A stretch of 64,000 bases of DNA from contig NZ_APJI01000004.1 in NCBI RefSeq assembly GCF_000497575.1, positions 310,001 to 374,000 of the forward strand, given 5' to 3'. The DNA comes from Afipia sp. OHSU_II-C1. Lineage in GTDB: Bacteria; Pseudomonadota; Alphaproteobacteria; Rhizobiales; Xanthobacteraceae. A model generated the notes under the pieces. That model was not told the origin of the DNA. It saw nothing but the letters and a program-made list of their open reading frames with translations, and made no database searches. The translations under genes and the position numbers were made by a program. Below, one piece after another: positions 26,480 to 35,966 of the stretch. Numbering within the stretch: the stretch's first letter is position 1; every line of letters starts with the position of its first letter.

Positions 26480-29400
26480 TTCGCCTTCGTCACCTCGACG
26501 GTTCCGGTGCCCGTTCGCCCGTAACGCGAAGGATTGTACATGTCCTCGACATAGGCCTGCGGCAGCACGTACTTGCCGGGCGAGACCGCGCGCACGATGT
26601 AGGCGACCGTGAACACCGCTTCGTCCTTGGCTTCGCGTTCAATCGCCGCGCTGAAACGGTCATCGCGGAACTCGGTGTGCTCCGGCTCCTCGCCGTCCTC
26701 GATCCAGTCGAGCGTTCCCGAGTCGCCGGACGACACCAGCTTCGGATTGTCGATCTCGAGGCCTGCCGGGAGATAATCGACCACCATGATGCGGCCGAAC
26801 TCCGGCTTGGCTTCAGTGACCTTGAGGACGACGGCGAAGCGGTCGTTCTGCTTCGCCTTGCTGACATCGGCGGGCTTGCCGTCGAGCGTGAAGAAATTGC
26901 GCTCGATCTTGAAGCCGTTCGAGGCCGCAGGTTCCGGCGTAATCGGTGCGCCGGTGACCGAGACCACCGCCTGCACCGGCGTCTCGCCGCTATTGGTGAT
27001 GGTGATCGGCTTTGCCGCGATGTCCGTGCTGCGGTAGTTGCGGTAGATCGCGTTCTTCGCCGCTTCTCCATTGACGGTGATCGCGAGACCATTCGCCTCC
27101 TTCGCCAGCGCCCGCGAGGCCAGAACCAGCCACGCGTTTTCCTGCGTCGAGGTGTAGGGCGTCAGACCGCGTGCGGCCTCGACGCGTTCGACCGCGAGGC
27201 TGATCGTCGCCTTCGGCGCATTGCCTTCGCTGGACAGCGAGACCAGCGCCGCCGCATCGCGCAGCGACGAGCCGTAGTCCATGCGGCCGAATTCAAGCGC
27301 AGGCTTCGGCGCGAGGCTGTTCACCGCCGCCGCATAGACGCGCTCAGCGCGGCCACGATCACCGACCAGCGCCAGCGCCGCGGCGAGCTGTGCCTTGGCG
27401 ATGGGAGTGGCGATGTTGTTCAGCTTGGTGTCGGCGAGATAACGCAGGTCGCCGATCGGCGCGGTGCCGTTCTTCGCCAGCACATAGAGGCCATAGGCGA
27501 GATCGCGGCCGCCGTCCTTCTCCGGCTCCTCGGCATTGACGACCGAATTGCGGATGCGGTCCAGCGCCGTCTTGAACAGCACGTCCGGTACGGCAAAGCC
27601 CTTCTCGCGTGCCCGCGTCAGGAAGTCGGTGACATAGGCATCGAGCCAGGCATCGTCGCCGCCCGCCGACCAGAGGCCGAACGAACCGTTGGAGCCTTGC
27701 CGCGCGAGCAATCGATCGATCGCATCCTTGATGCGCTGATCGACGCCGGTATCCAGCGCAAGATGGTTCTCCGCCGCCAGATCATTGACGTACAGCAGCG
27801 GCATGGCGCGGCTGGTGATCTGCTCGGAGCATCCGAACGGATAACGGTCCAGCGCTTTCAGGATCGTGGCGGCATCGAGCGCGGTAGACAGGCCGACCGA
27901 CAGCTGCACCCCGCCGGTGCCCTGCACGAGATCGGAGAACATGTCCGACGTCAGTGTCAGGCTCTCGCCCTTCGCCAGCGTGCGAACCGAGCGGCGCGCG
28001 AGGATCTGCGTCGCCGGTTTGACGTTGAGGTCATAGTGCCGCGCGAGCGTCAGCCCGTTCGGCCCCTTGATGTCGACATCGAGCGATGCGGCCCCTGCTC
28101 CGCCTGTCGCATCGATGGCGAGCGCAACGGTGCTGCGCTGCTTGGCAGCCAGCCGCATCGTGGTCGCCGGGTTGCCGGTGAGTTTCACCGGACCCGAGGG
28201 CTTAACGGAGATGATGTAATCGCCCGCAGCGCCTTCCACGTTGTCGAGATCGAGGTTCATGGTGCCGCGATCGCCGCTGAGCAGGAAGCGCGGCAACGTC
28301 GCCGTCAGCACCACAGGATCGCGCACCGTCACATCGGTATTGGCGCGTCCGACCTTGGTGGCCGTCCAGGCCACGGCCATGACGCGCGCGGTGCCGGCAA
28401 ACTCCGGAATGTCAAAGGAGATGTTCGCCGTGCCGTCGGCGCCGACTGTGACGATGCCGGAATAGAGCGCGAGCGGCTTCTGGGTCGGAGGGCTGCCCTG
28501 CAACTCGGCGGCAGCGCCGTCACCGCCGGTGCGGATCTGGCCGCGCGTGCCCTGCATGCCGTCGATCAGTTGCCCGTAGAGGTCACGGATTTCGGACGTC
28601 ATGCGGCGCTGGCCGAGATAGTAATCGTCCGGCGCGGGCGGCTTGTAGTTGGTCAGATTGAGAATGCCGACATCGACGGCCGCCACAACGATCTTGGCGT
28701 CTTCGCCGCGGCTCAGACCTTCTATCTTCACCGGCAGCTTGAGTGCTGTACCCGGACGCACCAGCGCGGGCGGCGTCAGCGAGACCTTGAGCGTGCGCTC
28801 TGCCTTGTCGATCCCGAACCACTTGAGACCGATGGCGCGGCCCGGCATCCGCTGCGCGGCGGCATCGAGCGGACGGCGCAACGTGGCGAGAACATAGGCG
28901 CCCGTGCCCCAGTCCTTGCCGACGGTAATGTTGACCTTGTTCTGGCCTTCCTTGATGTCGGTGGACTGCGTGGTGAGCAGACGATCGCCCAGCACGTTTA
29001 TGGTGAGTTTGCCTGCGGTGCGCGCATTCACGGACACGACCATGGTGTCGCCGGACTTGTATTCCGGCTTGTCGATGGAGGTTTCCAAGAGGTCCGGCGT
29101 GTCGGCGCTGCCGTCGGAATACCAGCCGACATCGAACTGCACCGAGGTGATCGGGCCATCGTTGTCGCCGGTCTTCACGTCGAGGCGATAACGGCCCGGC
29201 TGCGGCGAGACCGTGATGCGCGCGGGCTTGTCGGCCGTCAGCGCGACGGCGCCATCGGCCACGCGCTTGGTGGATTTTACCGGCTCGTAATCCCACGACG
29301 AACCCTGCCGATACCATTGATAACGGGACTCAAGCTTGAGCAGTTCGTAGCGCAGGTCGCTGCGCGCGAGTGACTTGCCGTCAGGCGCTGCGAACACAAC

Positions 29401-31701
29401 GTCGAAGCTGGCTGGGTCGCCCTCGGCCACGTTCTTGTCGGCGAACAGCGGCTTGACGCCGATCATGGCCTCATTGGGCGCGACCGGAATCGTCAGCTTG
29501 CGCTCGACGGCGCGGCCGCCGGTCTCCACCATGCGGACGAAAATCTGCGCTTCCTGCGGACGCGTCGACGACGGCGGCTTGGGAAGGCTGACACTGAACT
29601 TCGCCTTGCCGTTGGCATCGGCTTCCGGCAGGTTTTCCAGCGGCGTGCGCTCGTTGCTCGCCGTTTCCTCGTCGGCGACGCCGAACTTGTAGCCGGCATA
29701 GCCCGGACGCTCCGTCGCGGTCGTCACCAGCATGTCGCCTTCGAGAGCGAGGCCGGACGCCGGTGCGCCGTAGAGGAATCGGCCATCCACTTCAAGTTCT
29801 GCAGGAAGTTCAGCCGTGATCTGTTTCGCCTTGGAAGTTAAGGTGAATTCGATCCGGTCCGCGACATAATCCTCGACCATGAAGGTGGTTTCGCCCACCG
29901 ACGGCGCCTTCGGATCGGTGAAGGCGCGGACCCGCCAGGTGCCGGTCGGCACCGCCGAATTCAGCGGCAGCGTCAGGCTGCGGCCGCCAGCTCCCTGATC
30001 GGGCACCACGGAGCGGCGGAATTCCACGCCGTCGGGCCGCTCGACCACCAGCGTCATCGGCGTGCCGGTGACGCCGTTGCCCTTGCCGTCGCGCAGCAGC
30101 GCGGTGACGTAAACGGTCTCGCCGGAGCGGTAGACACCGCGTTCGGTGTAGACGAACGCGTCCGGCCCCGCCGGCACTGTGCGGCCCGAGACACCGCGAT
30201 CGGTCAGATCGAACGCATTCGATTTCAGACTGAGGAAGGCGTAGTCGCCCTTGTCACCGGAGACGGACAGCAGCGCGGGCGACAGGCCGCCCTCACCGCG
30301 CGCCAGCCCGGCTTCAAACAACACGTGACCCACGCTGTCTGTCTTGCGGGTAGCCAGCACCTCGTTGCTGCGCGACACCAGACGAACCTCGGCATTCGCC
30401 GTCGGCTCGGTCGAGGCGAGCGAGTTGACGAAAACATGGACGCCGTCGTTGCCCGAATAGGCCGTCAGACCCAGGTCCGAGACGATGAACCACTGGGTCG
30501 CCAGCGAACTTGAATCATCGTCACTCGAAGACGATCCCGGCCCCTTGGCGGCCGCGGTCATCACATAGACGCCGGGCTGCATGTCGCCGACGGCCTGATC
30601 GATCGGGAATGCAGTGACGACATCGGCGTTGAGCGTGGCAGCGGTTGCGACCTCACCGGTCCAGACCTTGACGCCCTTCTCGTTGCCGAGGTCGGACAGT
30701 TCATAGCTCGACAGACTGCGCTGGAAGTCGCTGCCCAGCACCGAGTTGATCAGGTTGCGGTCGCCGATCCGGAAGATGTTTACCGAGACGGCCGGCGTGT
30801 TGACGCTGACCAGGGGGATGCCCTTCTGGCCGGTGCGCGGAAGCACATAGGCGCGGCCGGTGAAGCGCACGAACGGCTTGCGGTCGCGGACATAGATGTT
30901 GAACTCGGCGGACTTCGGCAGGGTCTCCTTCACGGTCGACGGCAGGCCGGCGCGCAGGTTGATGGTGTAGCGCTCGCCGTGCTTGAGTCCCTCGACGCAA
31001 AGCTGCTTTTCTTCAGATGTCAGCGCCGGGCTATCCGCGCCGCCGAGCGCCACGAAGGGGTTGAAGTCGGCCCGCTTGGCGAGGTCTTCGGAGAACTGGA
31101 AACAGGCGCGTGGGGAAGCGGAATCCGAGTCCACGCTGTAATCCAGCAGCCGGAAGCCCTTCTCGTCGCGCAGCTTTTCGTACTGGCCGCGCACGTCCGC
31201 GACCTCTTTCTGATCGAGCGACAGGCGCAGCGCGTCGAGCGCCGGACGCCAGAGCTTCCGCTCAGCCAAGGCACTGCCCAGTACCGCCAATGCGTCGGCT
31301 TCCTCGCCCGCATTCGCCGCGCGCTGATAGGCGATATAAGCGGCGGTGGACGCGCGCTCTTGGAAGAAGGTCCGCTCACGGTTATCCGCCGGACGTATCT
31401 GGAAAACCGTTTTGGCCAGCCGCAGCCAGTTGCCGCTGTCCTCGGGGGCGACGGCTGCCGTCTGCCCCAGCAGGACCAGCGCACCGCGCAGGTCGCTGCG
31501 CTTGAAGGCGGCATCGGTATCCGACTTCAGCGTCGCCGCGGTCTTGTTGATGATCCCGGCCTCGGTCTTGATCTGGGCCTCGAGCCGGATCGCCGAGTCC
31601 GCCAGATCGTCCCGCCTGAACGCCTTGTCGGCGGCGTTGGCTGAAACCAGACCGAGCGCCAGTGTGGCGCAAACCGAGATGGCGCGGACCAGACCGATCA
31701 T
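26476..31701 (-). CDS. Bacterial alpha-2-macroglobulin family protein (YfhM type)
   Basis: Very large (1741 aa) periplasmic protease-trapping protein. The signal peptide is MIGLVRAISVCATLALGLVSANA. A series of macroglobulin-type beta domains runs through the middle, including the bait-region neighbourhood with LYGQLIDGMQGTRGQIRTGG. The thioester motif is RYPFGCSEQITS (about residue 1290), so the covalent trapping chemistry is retained. Helical thioester-domain repeats follow. The ATG at 31701 has AGGGAG 8 bases upstream and starts the signal peptide, although the frame is open to 31872. Family members act with PBP1C, the gene that overlaps its stop here, as an envelope defence and repair pair. 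Confidence 0.94.
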   Translation of the reverse strand: MIGLVRAISVCATLALGLVSANAADKAFRRDDLADSAIRLEAQIKTEAGIINKTAATLKSDTDAAFKRSDLRGALVLLGQTAAVAPEDSGNWLRLAKTVFQIRPADNRERTFFQERASTAAYIAYQRAANAGEEADALAVLGSALAERKLWRPALDALRLSLDQKEVADVRGQYEKLRDEKGFRLLDYSVDSDSASPRACFQFSEDLAKRADFNPFVALGGADSPALTSEEKQLCVEGLKHGERYTINLRAGLPSTVKETLPKSAEFNIYVRDRKPFVRFTGRAYVLPRTGQKGIPLVSVNTPAVSVNIFRIGDRNLINSVLGSDFQRSLSSYELSDLGNEKGVKVWTGEVATAATLNADVVTAFPIDQAVGDMQPGVYVMTAAAKGPGSSSSDDDSSSLATQWFIVSDLGLTAYSGNDGVHVFVNSLASTEPTANAEVRLVSRSNEVLATRKTDSVGHVLFEAGLARGEGGLSPALLSVSGDKGDYAFLSLKSNAFDLTDRGVSGRTVPAGPDAFVYTERGVYRSGETVYVTALLRDGKGNGVTGTPMTLVVERPDGVEFRRSVVPDQGAGGRSLTLPLNSAVPTGTWRVRAFTDPKAPSVGETTFMVEDYVADRIEFTLTSKAKQITAELPAELEVDGRFLYGAPASGLALEGDMLVTTATERPGYAGYKFGVADEETASNERTPLENLPEADANGKAKFSVSLPKPPSSTRPQEAQIFVRMVETGGRAVERKLTIPVAPNEAMIGVKPLFADKNVAEGDPASFDVVFAAPDGKSLARSDLRYELLKLESRYQWYRQGSSWDYEPVKSTKRVADGAVALTADKPARITVSPQPGRYRLDVKTGDNDGPITSVQFDVGWYSDGSADTPDLLETSIDKPEYKSGDTMVVSVNARTAGKLTINVLGDRLLTTQSTDIKEGQNKVNITVGKDWGTGAYVLATLRRPLDAAAQRMPGRAIGLKWFGIDKAERTLKVSLTPPALVRPGTALKLPVKIEGLSRGEDAKIVVAAVDVGILNLTNYKPPAPDDYYLGQRRMTSEIRDLYGQLIDGMQGTRGQIRTGGDGAAAELQGSPPTQKPLALYSGIVTVGADGTANISFDIPEFAGTARVMAVAWTATKVGRANTDVTVRDPVVLTATLPRFLLSGDRGTMNLDLDNVEGAAGDYIISVKPSGPVKLTGNPATTMRLAAKQRSTVALAIDATGGAGAASLDVDIKGPNGLTLARHYDLNVKPATQILARRSVRTLAKGESLTLTSDMFSDLVQGTGGVQLSVGLSTALDAATILKALDRYPFGCSEQITSRAMPLLYVNDLAAENHLALDTGVDQRIKDAIDRLLARQGSNGSFGLWSAGGDDAWLDAYVTDFLTRAREKGFAVPDVLFKTALDRIRNSVVNAEEPEKDGGRDLAYGLYVLAKNGTAPIGDLRYLADTKLNNIATPIAKAQLAAALALVGDRGRAERVYAAAVNSLAPKPALEFGRMDYGSSLRDAAALVSLSSEGNAPKATISLAVERVEAARGLTPYTSTQENAWLVLASRALAKEANGLAITVNGEAAKNAIYRNYRSTDIAAKPITITNSGETPVQAVVSVTGAPITPEPAASNGFKIERNFFTLDGKPADVSKAKQNDRFAVVLKVTEAKPEFGRIMVVDYLPAGLEIDNPKLVSSGDSGTLDWIEDGEEPEHTEFRDDRFSAAIEREAKDEAVFTVAYIVRAVSPGKYVLPQAYVEDMYNPSRYGRTGTGTVEVTKAK

Positions 31702-32018
31702 GACGAAAACTCCCTGCCGGCGACACTGAGAATGACGGTCGCCCTGAAAATAAAACAATTCGCGAATCGTGACGGACTCATGGTCGTACCGATATCGGGT
31801 CAAAAGATTCCGCGCGACGGCCGCGTACATGCGGCGCAAGATAGCGCACCAAACCATTGACCCGGCAAACACAGGACCTTAGGTCGGGAGAACCCAAAGG
31901 CAATCCAGGCCCTTGGGCATACCCTGCCGATTTGTCGGCCGAGCCTATGGAAAGGTTCAGAAAATTTCACTGCCGGGTGGCGGTTTTTTCACACGCGGGG
32001 TGATATGAAGGCCCCAAC
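31702..32018. other. Intergenic region between alpha-2-macroglobulin gene and tRNA-Arg
   Basis: 317 bases without a supported gene. It must hold the leftward promoter of the alpha-2-macroglobulin/pbpC block and the rightward tRNA promoter. A TTGACC on the minus strand near 31801 is a possible -35, but no good -10 follows at 16-18 bases. Nothing else stands out. Confidence 0.5.
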
Positions 32019-32095
32019 GGTCCCGTAGCTCAACTGGATAGAGTAGCGGATTTCTACTCCGCGGGTTACAGGTTCGAATCCTGTCGGGATCGCCA
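32019..32095 (+). tRNA. tRNA-Arg (anticodon TCT)
   Basis: 77 bases including an encoded CCA. The acceptor stem GGTCCCG pairs with CGGGATC (one G-T pair). The anticodon arm is GCGGA-TTTCTAC-TCCGC, giving anticodon TCT for AGA. The T arm is ACAGG-TTCGAAT-CCTGT and the discriminator base is G. The D arm GCTC-AACTGGATA-GAGT is also normal. Confidence 0.97.
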
Positions 32096-32133
32096 ACTCG
32101 TGCCAGATCCATTCGGAGAAAATCGAGCGCATC

Positions 32134-32373
32134 TCAGCGCCGCCGCCCGATTGCAATGCCGAGCACGAAGGCCGCGAGCAGCGACCCGAGTGGGGCTTCG
32201 CGCGCAATATTGCTCAGGATGCTGAGTGGCATGCCGGGCTTCTTGGCGCCCTCCACAAGATCACTGAGAGATTTTACTGCGGCCGAAAGCTTGCCGATGC
32301 CGAAACGATCCTCGTCTTCGACGGGGTCCAGCCCTTCATAGATGAATGGCTGCGGGGGAATTTGGTCTGTCAT
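32134..32373 (-). CDS. Small membrane-anchored protein of unknown function
   Basis: 79 residues, with an acidic N-terminal half (PFIYEGLDPVEDEDRFGIGK), an amphipathic middle (LSAAVKSLSDLVEGAKK) and one C-terminal hydrophobic helix (APLGSLLAAFVLGIAIG) ending in RRR. The layout resembles small ElaB/YqjD-like C-tail anchored proteins, but the motif match is too weak to name it. GGAG seven bases before the ATG supports the start. It converges on tRNA-Arg. Confidence 0.75.
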   Translation of the reverse strand: MTDQIPPQPFIYEGLDPVEDEDRFGIGKLSAAVKSLSDLVEGAKKPGMPLSILSNIAREAPLGSLLAAFVLGIAIGRRR

Positions 32374-32570
32374 GGCCGGCTCCTGGATGCGCCATTGTTT
32401 AAGAGATCAATGGAGAATCCGTTCCCGGCGATCGCGTGAAGTGCCGTGCAGGCGCAGACTGTTGAACCAGCAGTTGTGGTCTGCCGGAAGCATCCAAGAC
32501 TAAAGGATGACGGGGATTTGGAGCGAAACGCCTTATGTAATGCTGCAACGCATCATAAGGAATTTGCCCG

Positions 32571-32684
32571 ATGACGGACGCCGCGAAAATCCCGCCAAGT
32601 GCAAAGCCCCAGCCTCCCCGGCCACAACCCGCACCCGCTTCGCGCGAGGATGGCTTGGAAAGTCCGCGGAGCGTTCATTGCTAA
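32571..32684 (+). CDS. Possible 37-residue Pro-rich protein
   Basis: A short reading frame starting MTDAAKIPPSAKPQPPRPQPA with AAGGA ten bases upstream. It is rich in proline and alanine, has no membrane segment, and its stop touches the A-run of the HU terminator. It may be a true small protein or chance; similarity to known families was not recognised. Confidence 0.3.
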   Translation: MTDAAKIPPSAKPQPPRPQPAPASREDGLESPRSVHC

Positions 32685-32709
32685 AAACCCGCCGGGATGA
32701 ACCGGCGGG
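32683..32709 (-). terminator. Rho-independent terminator of the HU-like gene
   Basis: Read on the minus strand: CCCGCCGG, a six-base loop, CCGGCGGG, then TTTTT. It lies 27 bases after the stop of the HU-like gene. Confidence 0.88.
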
Positions 32710-32735
32710 CCTTTATGCATTCAGGCAGTCGGGGT

Positions 32736-33035
32736 TCAGACCGCGTCTTTTGCAGCCTTGACCGGCCGTGCCCGGACGATCTTGCGGGCCGGCTTGGCCT
32801 TGAAGGTCATCGGCTCGCCGGTGAAGGGGTTGGTACCCTTGCGCGCCTTGGTGGCCGGCTTCTTGATCACAACGAACTTCGCGAAACCCGGCAGCAGGAA
32901 TACGCCGTTTTTCTTGAGTTCCTTGTAGCCGATGGAGGCCAGCGTCTCGAGGACGCCCTTGACGTCCTTCTTTGCGATTTCATTTTCCGAAGCGATCTTC
33001 TCGATCAGCTGCGACTTGGTCAGTTGCGTTGCCAT
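32736..33035 (-). CDS. HU/IHF-family DNA-binding protein
   Basis: Nucleoid protein (99 aa) of the HU family. The N-terminal helices (TKSQLIEKIASENEIAKKDV) give the dimer core, and the DNA-contacting arm is recognised by KARKGTNPFTGEPMTFKAKPAR, where the standard motif is GRNPxTGE. The proline that intercalates in DNA is retained. A C-terminal Lys/Ala extension (KIVRARPVKAAKDAV) goes slightly beyond the usual 90 residues. The ATG at 33035 has GGGAG six bases upstream; the frame is open to 33218 but without likeness. It is monocistronic, with its own strong terminator. Confidence 0.95.
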   Translation of the reverse strand: MATQLTKSQLIEKIASENEIAKKDVKGVLETLASIGYKELKKNGVFLLPGFAKFVVIKKPATKARKGTNPFTGEPMTFKAKPARKIVRARPVKAAKDAV

Positions 33036-33350
33036 GTTGGCTCCCAGTGATTCGTGCCAGCAGACTTTACGTCGTTTGCGGCCGATAAAGCTGGAATTAG
33101 CGCGAAACCACGCGAGCAATGCACTGGATTCGCGGAGAATCCCCAGCTTTTCTGCTCCGCAGGCCGATGATTGGAGCTTTTGGTGAGATTGCCAACTATG
33201 CGCGGATCGAGAATCCAAGCGCCTTGCAGGCGACTTTGCGGTCGGTTAAACGGCGCTTCACTGGCTCTGGCGACCGCGGTTTCCGGCGCTGCCTGATCAT
33301 AGTGAAGAAAAACAAACGGCAATTTCCGCCGCACAACTCGCGCGAATGCG
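33036..33350. other. Intergenic region between HU-like and acyltransferase genes
   Basis: 315 bases between divergent genes. Reading frames of up to about 110 codons cross it but overlap the acyltransferase start out of frame, lack a ribosome-binding site and have no recognisable features. It should contain promoters for both neighbours; no convincing -35/-10 pair was found. Confidence 0.5.
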
Positions 33351-34448
33351 ATGAATCCGGCGATATCGACATATCTGGACGCACTGCGCATTATCGCTGC
33401 GGGAGTTGTCCTGTTTGGACACGCACTGGCGTGGCGCTCCCTCGCTCATGACGCGGTCATTCTGTTCTTCGTGCTGTCCGGCTATCTGATCGCATACACC
33501 GCAACCGAGAGGGATCTCACGGGGGCTCAATACGCGATCAACCGGATCGCACGGATCGCGACAGTCGCCATTCCGGCTGTTGTTATCACTGTCCTCATTG
33601 ACAGCTACGTGCGCCCTCTCTGGCCTCAAGGCACGCCGGCATTTGCGCCACTCGACGAGATGGCAAAGTCTCTGGCTGTGTGCCTGACAATGACGAGCTA
33701 CATCTGGGACAACAGTTACCCGTGTTTTTCAAACGGCCCTTATTGGTCGCTCACCTATGAGGTCTGGTACTACGTGTTCTTTGCCGCCGTGTTCTATCCG
33801 AGGGACAGGCGAACAAAGATCATAGCCGGCAGCGCGGTGCTTTTTATCATGGGCCCCAAGATCGCCGCGCTCATGCCGTGCTGGCTCGCCGGAGTCGCGG
33901 GCTACCACATTCAAAAGCGCTGGCGGCCGCAACTCACTCTCGGACTCCTGTTTGCGGGAGTCCCACTCGTGATCTACGTGGTGATGCTGCGTTTTCCGCT
34001 TTACGAATTCACCGCAATCCAGGTTCTCGGCCCCCTGAGCGTCGCGACGGGCTATATGTTCTATTTTTCGAACGCCTTTCTTCTGGACTGGCTGATATCC
34101 CTGCTGATCGCGATCCACGTCATCGGCATGATCGGAGTTTGCGGCAGCATCACCCGCCCGCAAGCGACCGTCTCAGCGATCATAAAAGCCGCCGCAGGAA
34201 CGACATTCAGCGTCTATATCTACACGACACCGCTCATCAAGCTTGTCGCGGCTTTGTTGCCTGCCTGGGCTTATGTGTCCGGTTACAACAATATCCAGGT
34301 TCAGATTTCCCTCATCGCTGCCGGAATTGCCGTGGCGCTCTCAATCGTCACCGAAAAGCAAAAAGACAAGGCGCGCACATTCCTGACCTGGCTGACGGGC
34401 CGAGGCCGCTATGGGGCCGTTGCGCGACCGTCCACGCAAGATTTTTGA
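33351..34448 (+). CDS. Acyltransferase 3 family membrane protein
   Basis: Inner-membrane O-acyltransferase (365 aa) with about ten hydrophobic segments. It begins YLDALRIIAAGVVLFGHALAW, carrying the catalytic-type histidine after the RxxA segment, followed by AVILFFVLSGYLIAYTATERD, both hallmarks of the OafA/ExoZ family. A later GPYWSLTYEVWYYVFFA block is also typical. Members acetylate or succinylate surface polysaccharides. The ATG lacks a clear Shine-Dalgarno site. A glycosyltransferase gene starts 18 bases downstream, so the pair probably modifies an exopolysaccharide or O-antigen. Confidence 0.9.
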   Translation: MNPAISTYLDALRIIAAGVVLFGHALAWRSLAHDAVILFFVLSGYLIAYTATERDLTGAQYAINRIARIATVAIPAVVITVLIDSYVRPLWPQGTPAFAPLDEMAKSLAVCLTMTSYIWDNSYPCFSNGPYWSLTYEVWYYVFFAAVFYPRDRRTKIIAGSAVLFIMGPKIAALMPCWLAGVAGYHIQKRWRPQLTLGLLFAGVPLVIYVVMLRFPLYEFTAIQVLGPLSVATGYMFYFSNAFLLDWLISLLIAIHVIGMIGVCGSITRPQATVSAIIKAAAGTTFSVYIYTTPLIKLVAALLPAWAYVSGYNNIQVQISLIAAGIAVALSIVTEKQKDKARTFLTWLTGRGRYGAVARPSTQDF

Positions 34449-34466
34449 TGCTGAGTTGGATTTTCT

Positions 34467-35822
34467 GTGGCCATATCAAACGATTACGGATCTGTTTTCG
34501 ATGCCTTCGGCCACAATCTCAGGGGTCCTCGTGTGATCAACGGATCGAGAAAGCGGGTAGCGCTTCTCTCCACATGGAATGAGCGCTGCGGGATCGCGCA
34601 TTACAGCAGCTTTTTGAAGCTGGCTCTCGATCCCTATCTGGACATTACGGTCGTCCCTCTTCCGCGCGAAACGCTGCGTGATGAAAAGGATCAAAGGAAG
34701 GGCGATGAGTATATTGCCGGCATCGCTCCCGGACTGCGGAATTTCGACATCGTCTGTATTCAGCTTGAACCCAGTCTTTTCGGTCTAACTCCGTCCCAGA
34801 TCCGGCGCCGCTTCCAGGCCGTGCTGGACAACTCAAAAGAGCTGATCGTTACGTTTCATTCGATCCTCCCGCACGAGTATCGGGGGCTCTTCAAGGACAC
34901 AGCGCGAAATCTGTCCGTGCGCGGGCTCGCAAGACTTGTCCGTAACGTGCACTCGATTTTCACCTGGCGGCTGATGCTTGGTGGCATTATCGCGTCTGCC
35001 CGAAAGCATAAAGTGAGCGCCATTGCCCACAGCAAGGCGGATGAACGGATCCTCAAGCGAATCCTTCCGGGCGTCGAGATCCGGGATAATCCGCTGTCAT
35101 ACATGTCGGAGAGTTTTATTGACGCGATAGATGACAAGGCTCACGTGTCGAGCCTGCCATCGGTTCTCCCGGATGTTTCCGAGAACGTGCGCTTCATCGG
35201 AGTGTTCGGCTTTCTGGGTCCGCAAAAGGGCTTCGACACTGCGATCCTCGCGCTGAATCATCTGCCCGAGAACTATCACCTCCTGATGTTCTCCGGCGTC
35301 CATGAAGCAACTCTGAGGATCGGCGACGGCCTTCAGCCGTATCTCGCCCGGTTGATCAAGCTTGTCGAGAAACACAAGCTGACGAAGAGAGTTCATTTCA
35401 TCAGCAATGTCAGCGACGACGATCTCCTTCTTGCGATGAAGGTGTGCGATGCGACCGTCATGCCCTATCTCAACACCGGCCAATCCGCGTCCGGTCCAGC
35501 CAATCAGGCCGTCGAACTGAGCAGGATCTGTTACTTCACGCGATCGCTACAGTTTCTCGAGATGGAAAAGTATCTTCCGAACACGTTTCAGTACTTCGAC
35601 ATCGGGAATTACATCGAACTCGCTCAAAAGATTTTGTTGGGGCCAAAGGGTACGGACCGCATGGTCGGGCGCCTGCGCATTGTAGATTTTCCAAAGCTGG
35701 ATCGAAAGCACAGCATCAACGATACCGTTCAAAACTATCTCGATGCAGCCGGTGTGACGGCCGACCATCGGGGTGAGATTGTTCAGCTCCCCGCCTCCGT
35801 TAAATCAGCGCGCAATGCCTGA
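34467..35822 (+). CDS. GT4-like (GT-B) glycosyltransferase
   Basis: Predicted cytoplasmic retaining glycosyltransferase (451 aa). The first Rossmann domain starts RVALLSTWNERCGIAHYSSFL, with the CGIAxY segment found in GT4 enzymes acting on surface sugars. The second domain starts VRFIGVFGFLGPQKGFDTAI. The donor-binding region reads DATVMPYLNTGQSASGPANQA, matching the usual position of the catalytic E/xPxxE region although the first acidic residue is not obvious. The start is GTG at 34467. Substrate unknown. Base composition here looks lower in GC than the metabolic blocks, which would fit a transferred polysaccharide locus. Confidence 0.85.
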   Translation: MAISNDYGSVFDAFGHNLRGPRVINGSRKRVALLSTWNERCGIAHYSSFLKLALDPYLDITVVPLPRETLRDEKDQRKGDEYIAGIAPGLRNFDIVCIQLEPSLFGLTPSQIRRRFQAVLDNSKELIVTFHSILPHEYRGLFKDTARNLSVRGLARLVRNVHSIFTWRLMLGGIIASARKHKVSAIAHSKADERILKRILPGVEIRDNPLSYMSESFIDAIDDKAHVSSLPSVLPDVSENVRFIGVFGFLGPQKGFDTAILALNHLPENYHLLMFSGVHEATLRIGDGLQPYLARLIKLVEKHKLTKRVHFISNVSDDDLLLAMKVCDATVMPYLNTGQSASGPANQAVELSRICYFTRSLQFLEMEKYLPNTFQYFDIGNYIELAQKILLGPKGTDRMVGRLRIVDFPKLDRKHSINDTVQNYLDAAGVTADHRGEIVQLPASVKSARNA

Positions 35823-35966
35823 TATGTCCTCGGACATTCGGCATTGACCGGTTGATGCGGTTGCATCTCTCAGCCGCGCCTGGCCCGAAATCAGGCTCAA
35901 GCTGCGTCTCCTGTCGTCTCAAATCTCGTGTTAGTCTCGCTCCATCACCACCTGGAGGTGCGTGAC

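Noticed and set aside
26677..29373. Open frame of nearly 900 codons antisense to the alpha-2-macroglobulin gene
   Set aside because: It is Arg/His/Asp-rich with no domain, typical of the antisense frame of a GC-rich gene; the leftward strand has signal peptide, thioester motif and full family likeness.
33119..33451. Hypothetical protein before the acyltransferase
   Set aside because: Overlaps the acyltransferase start in another frame, has no ribosome-binding site and no recognisable pattern.
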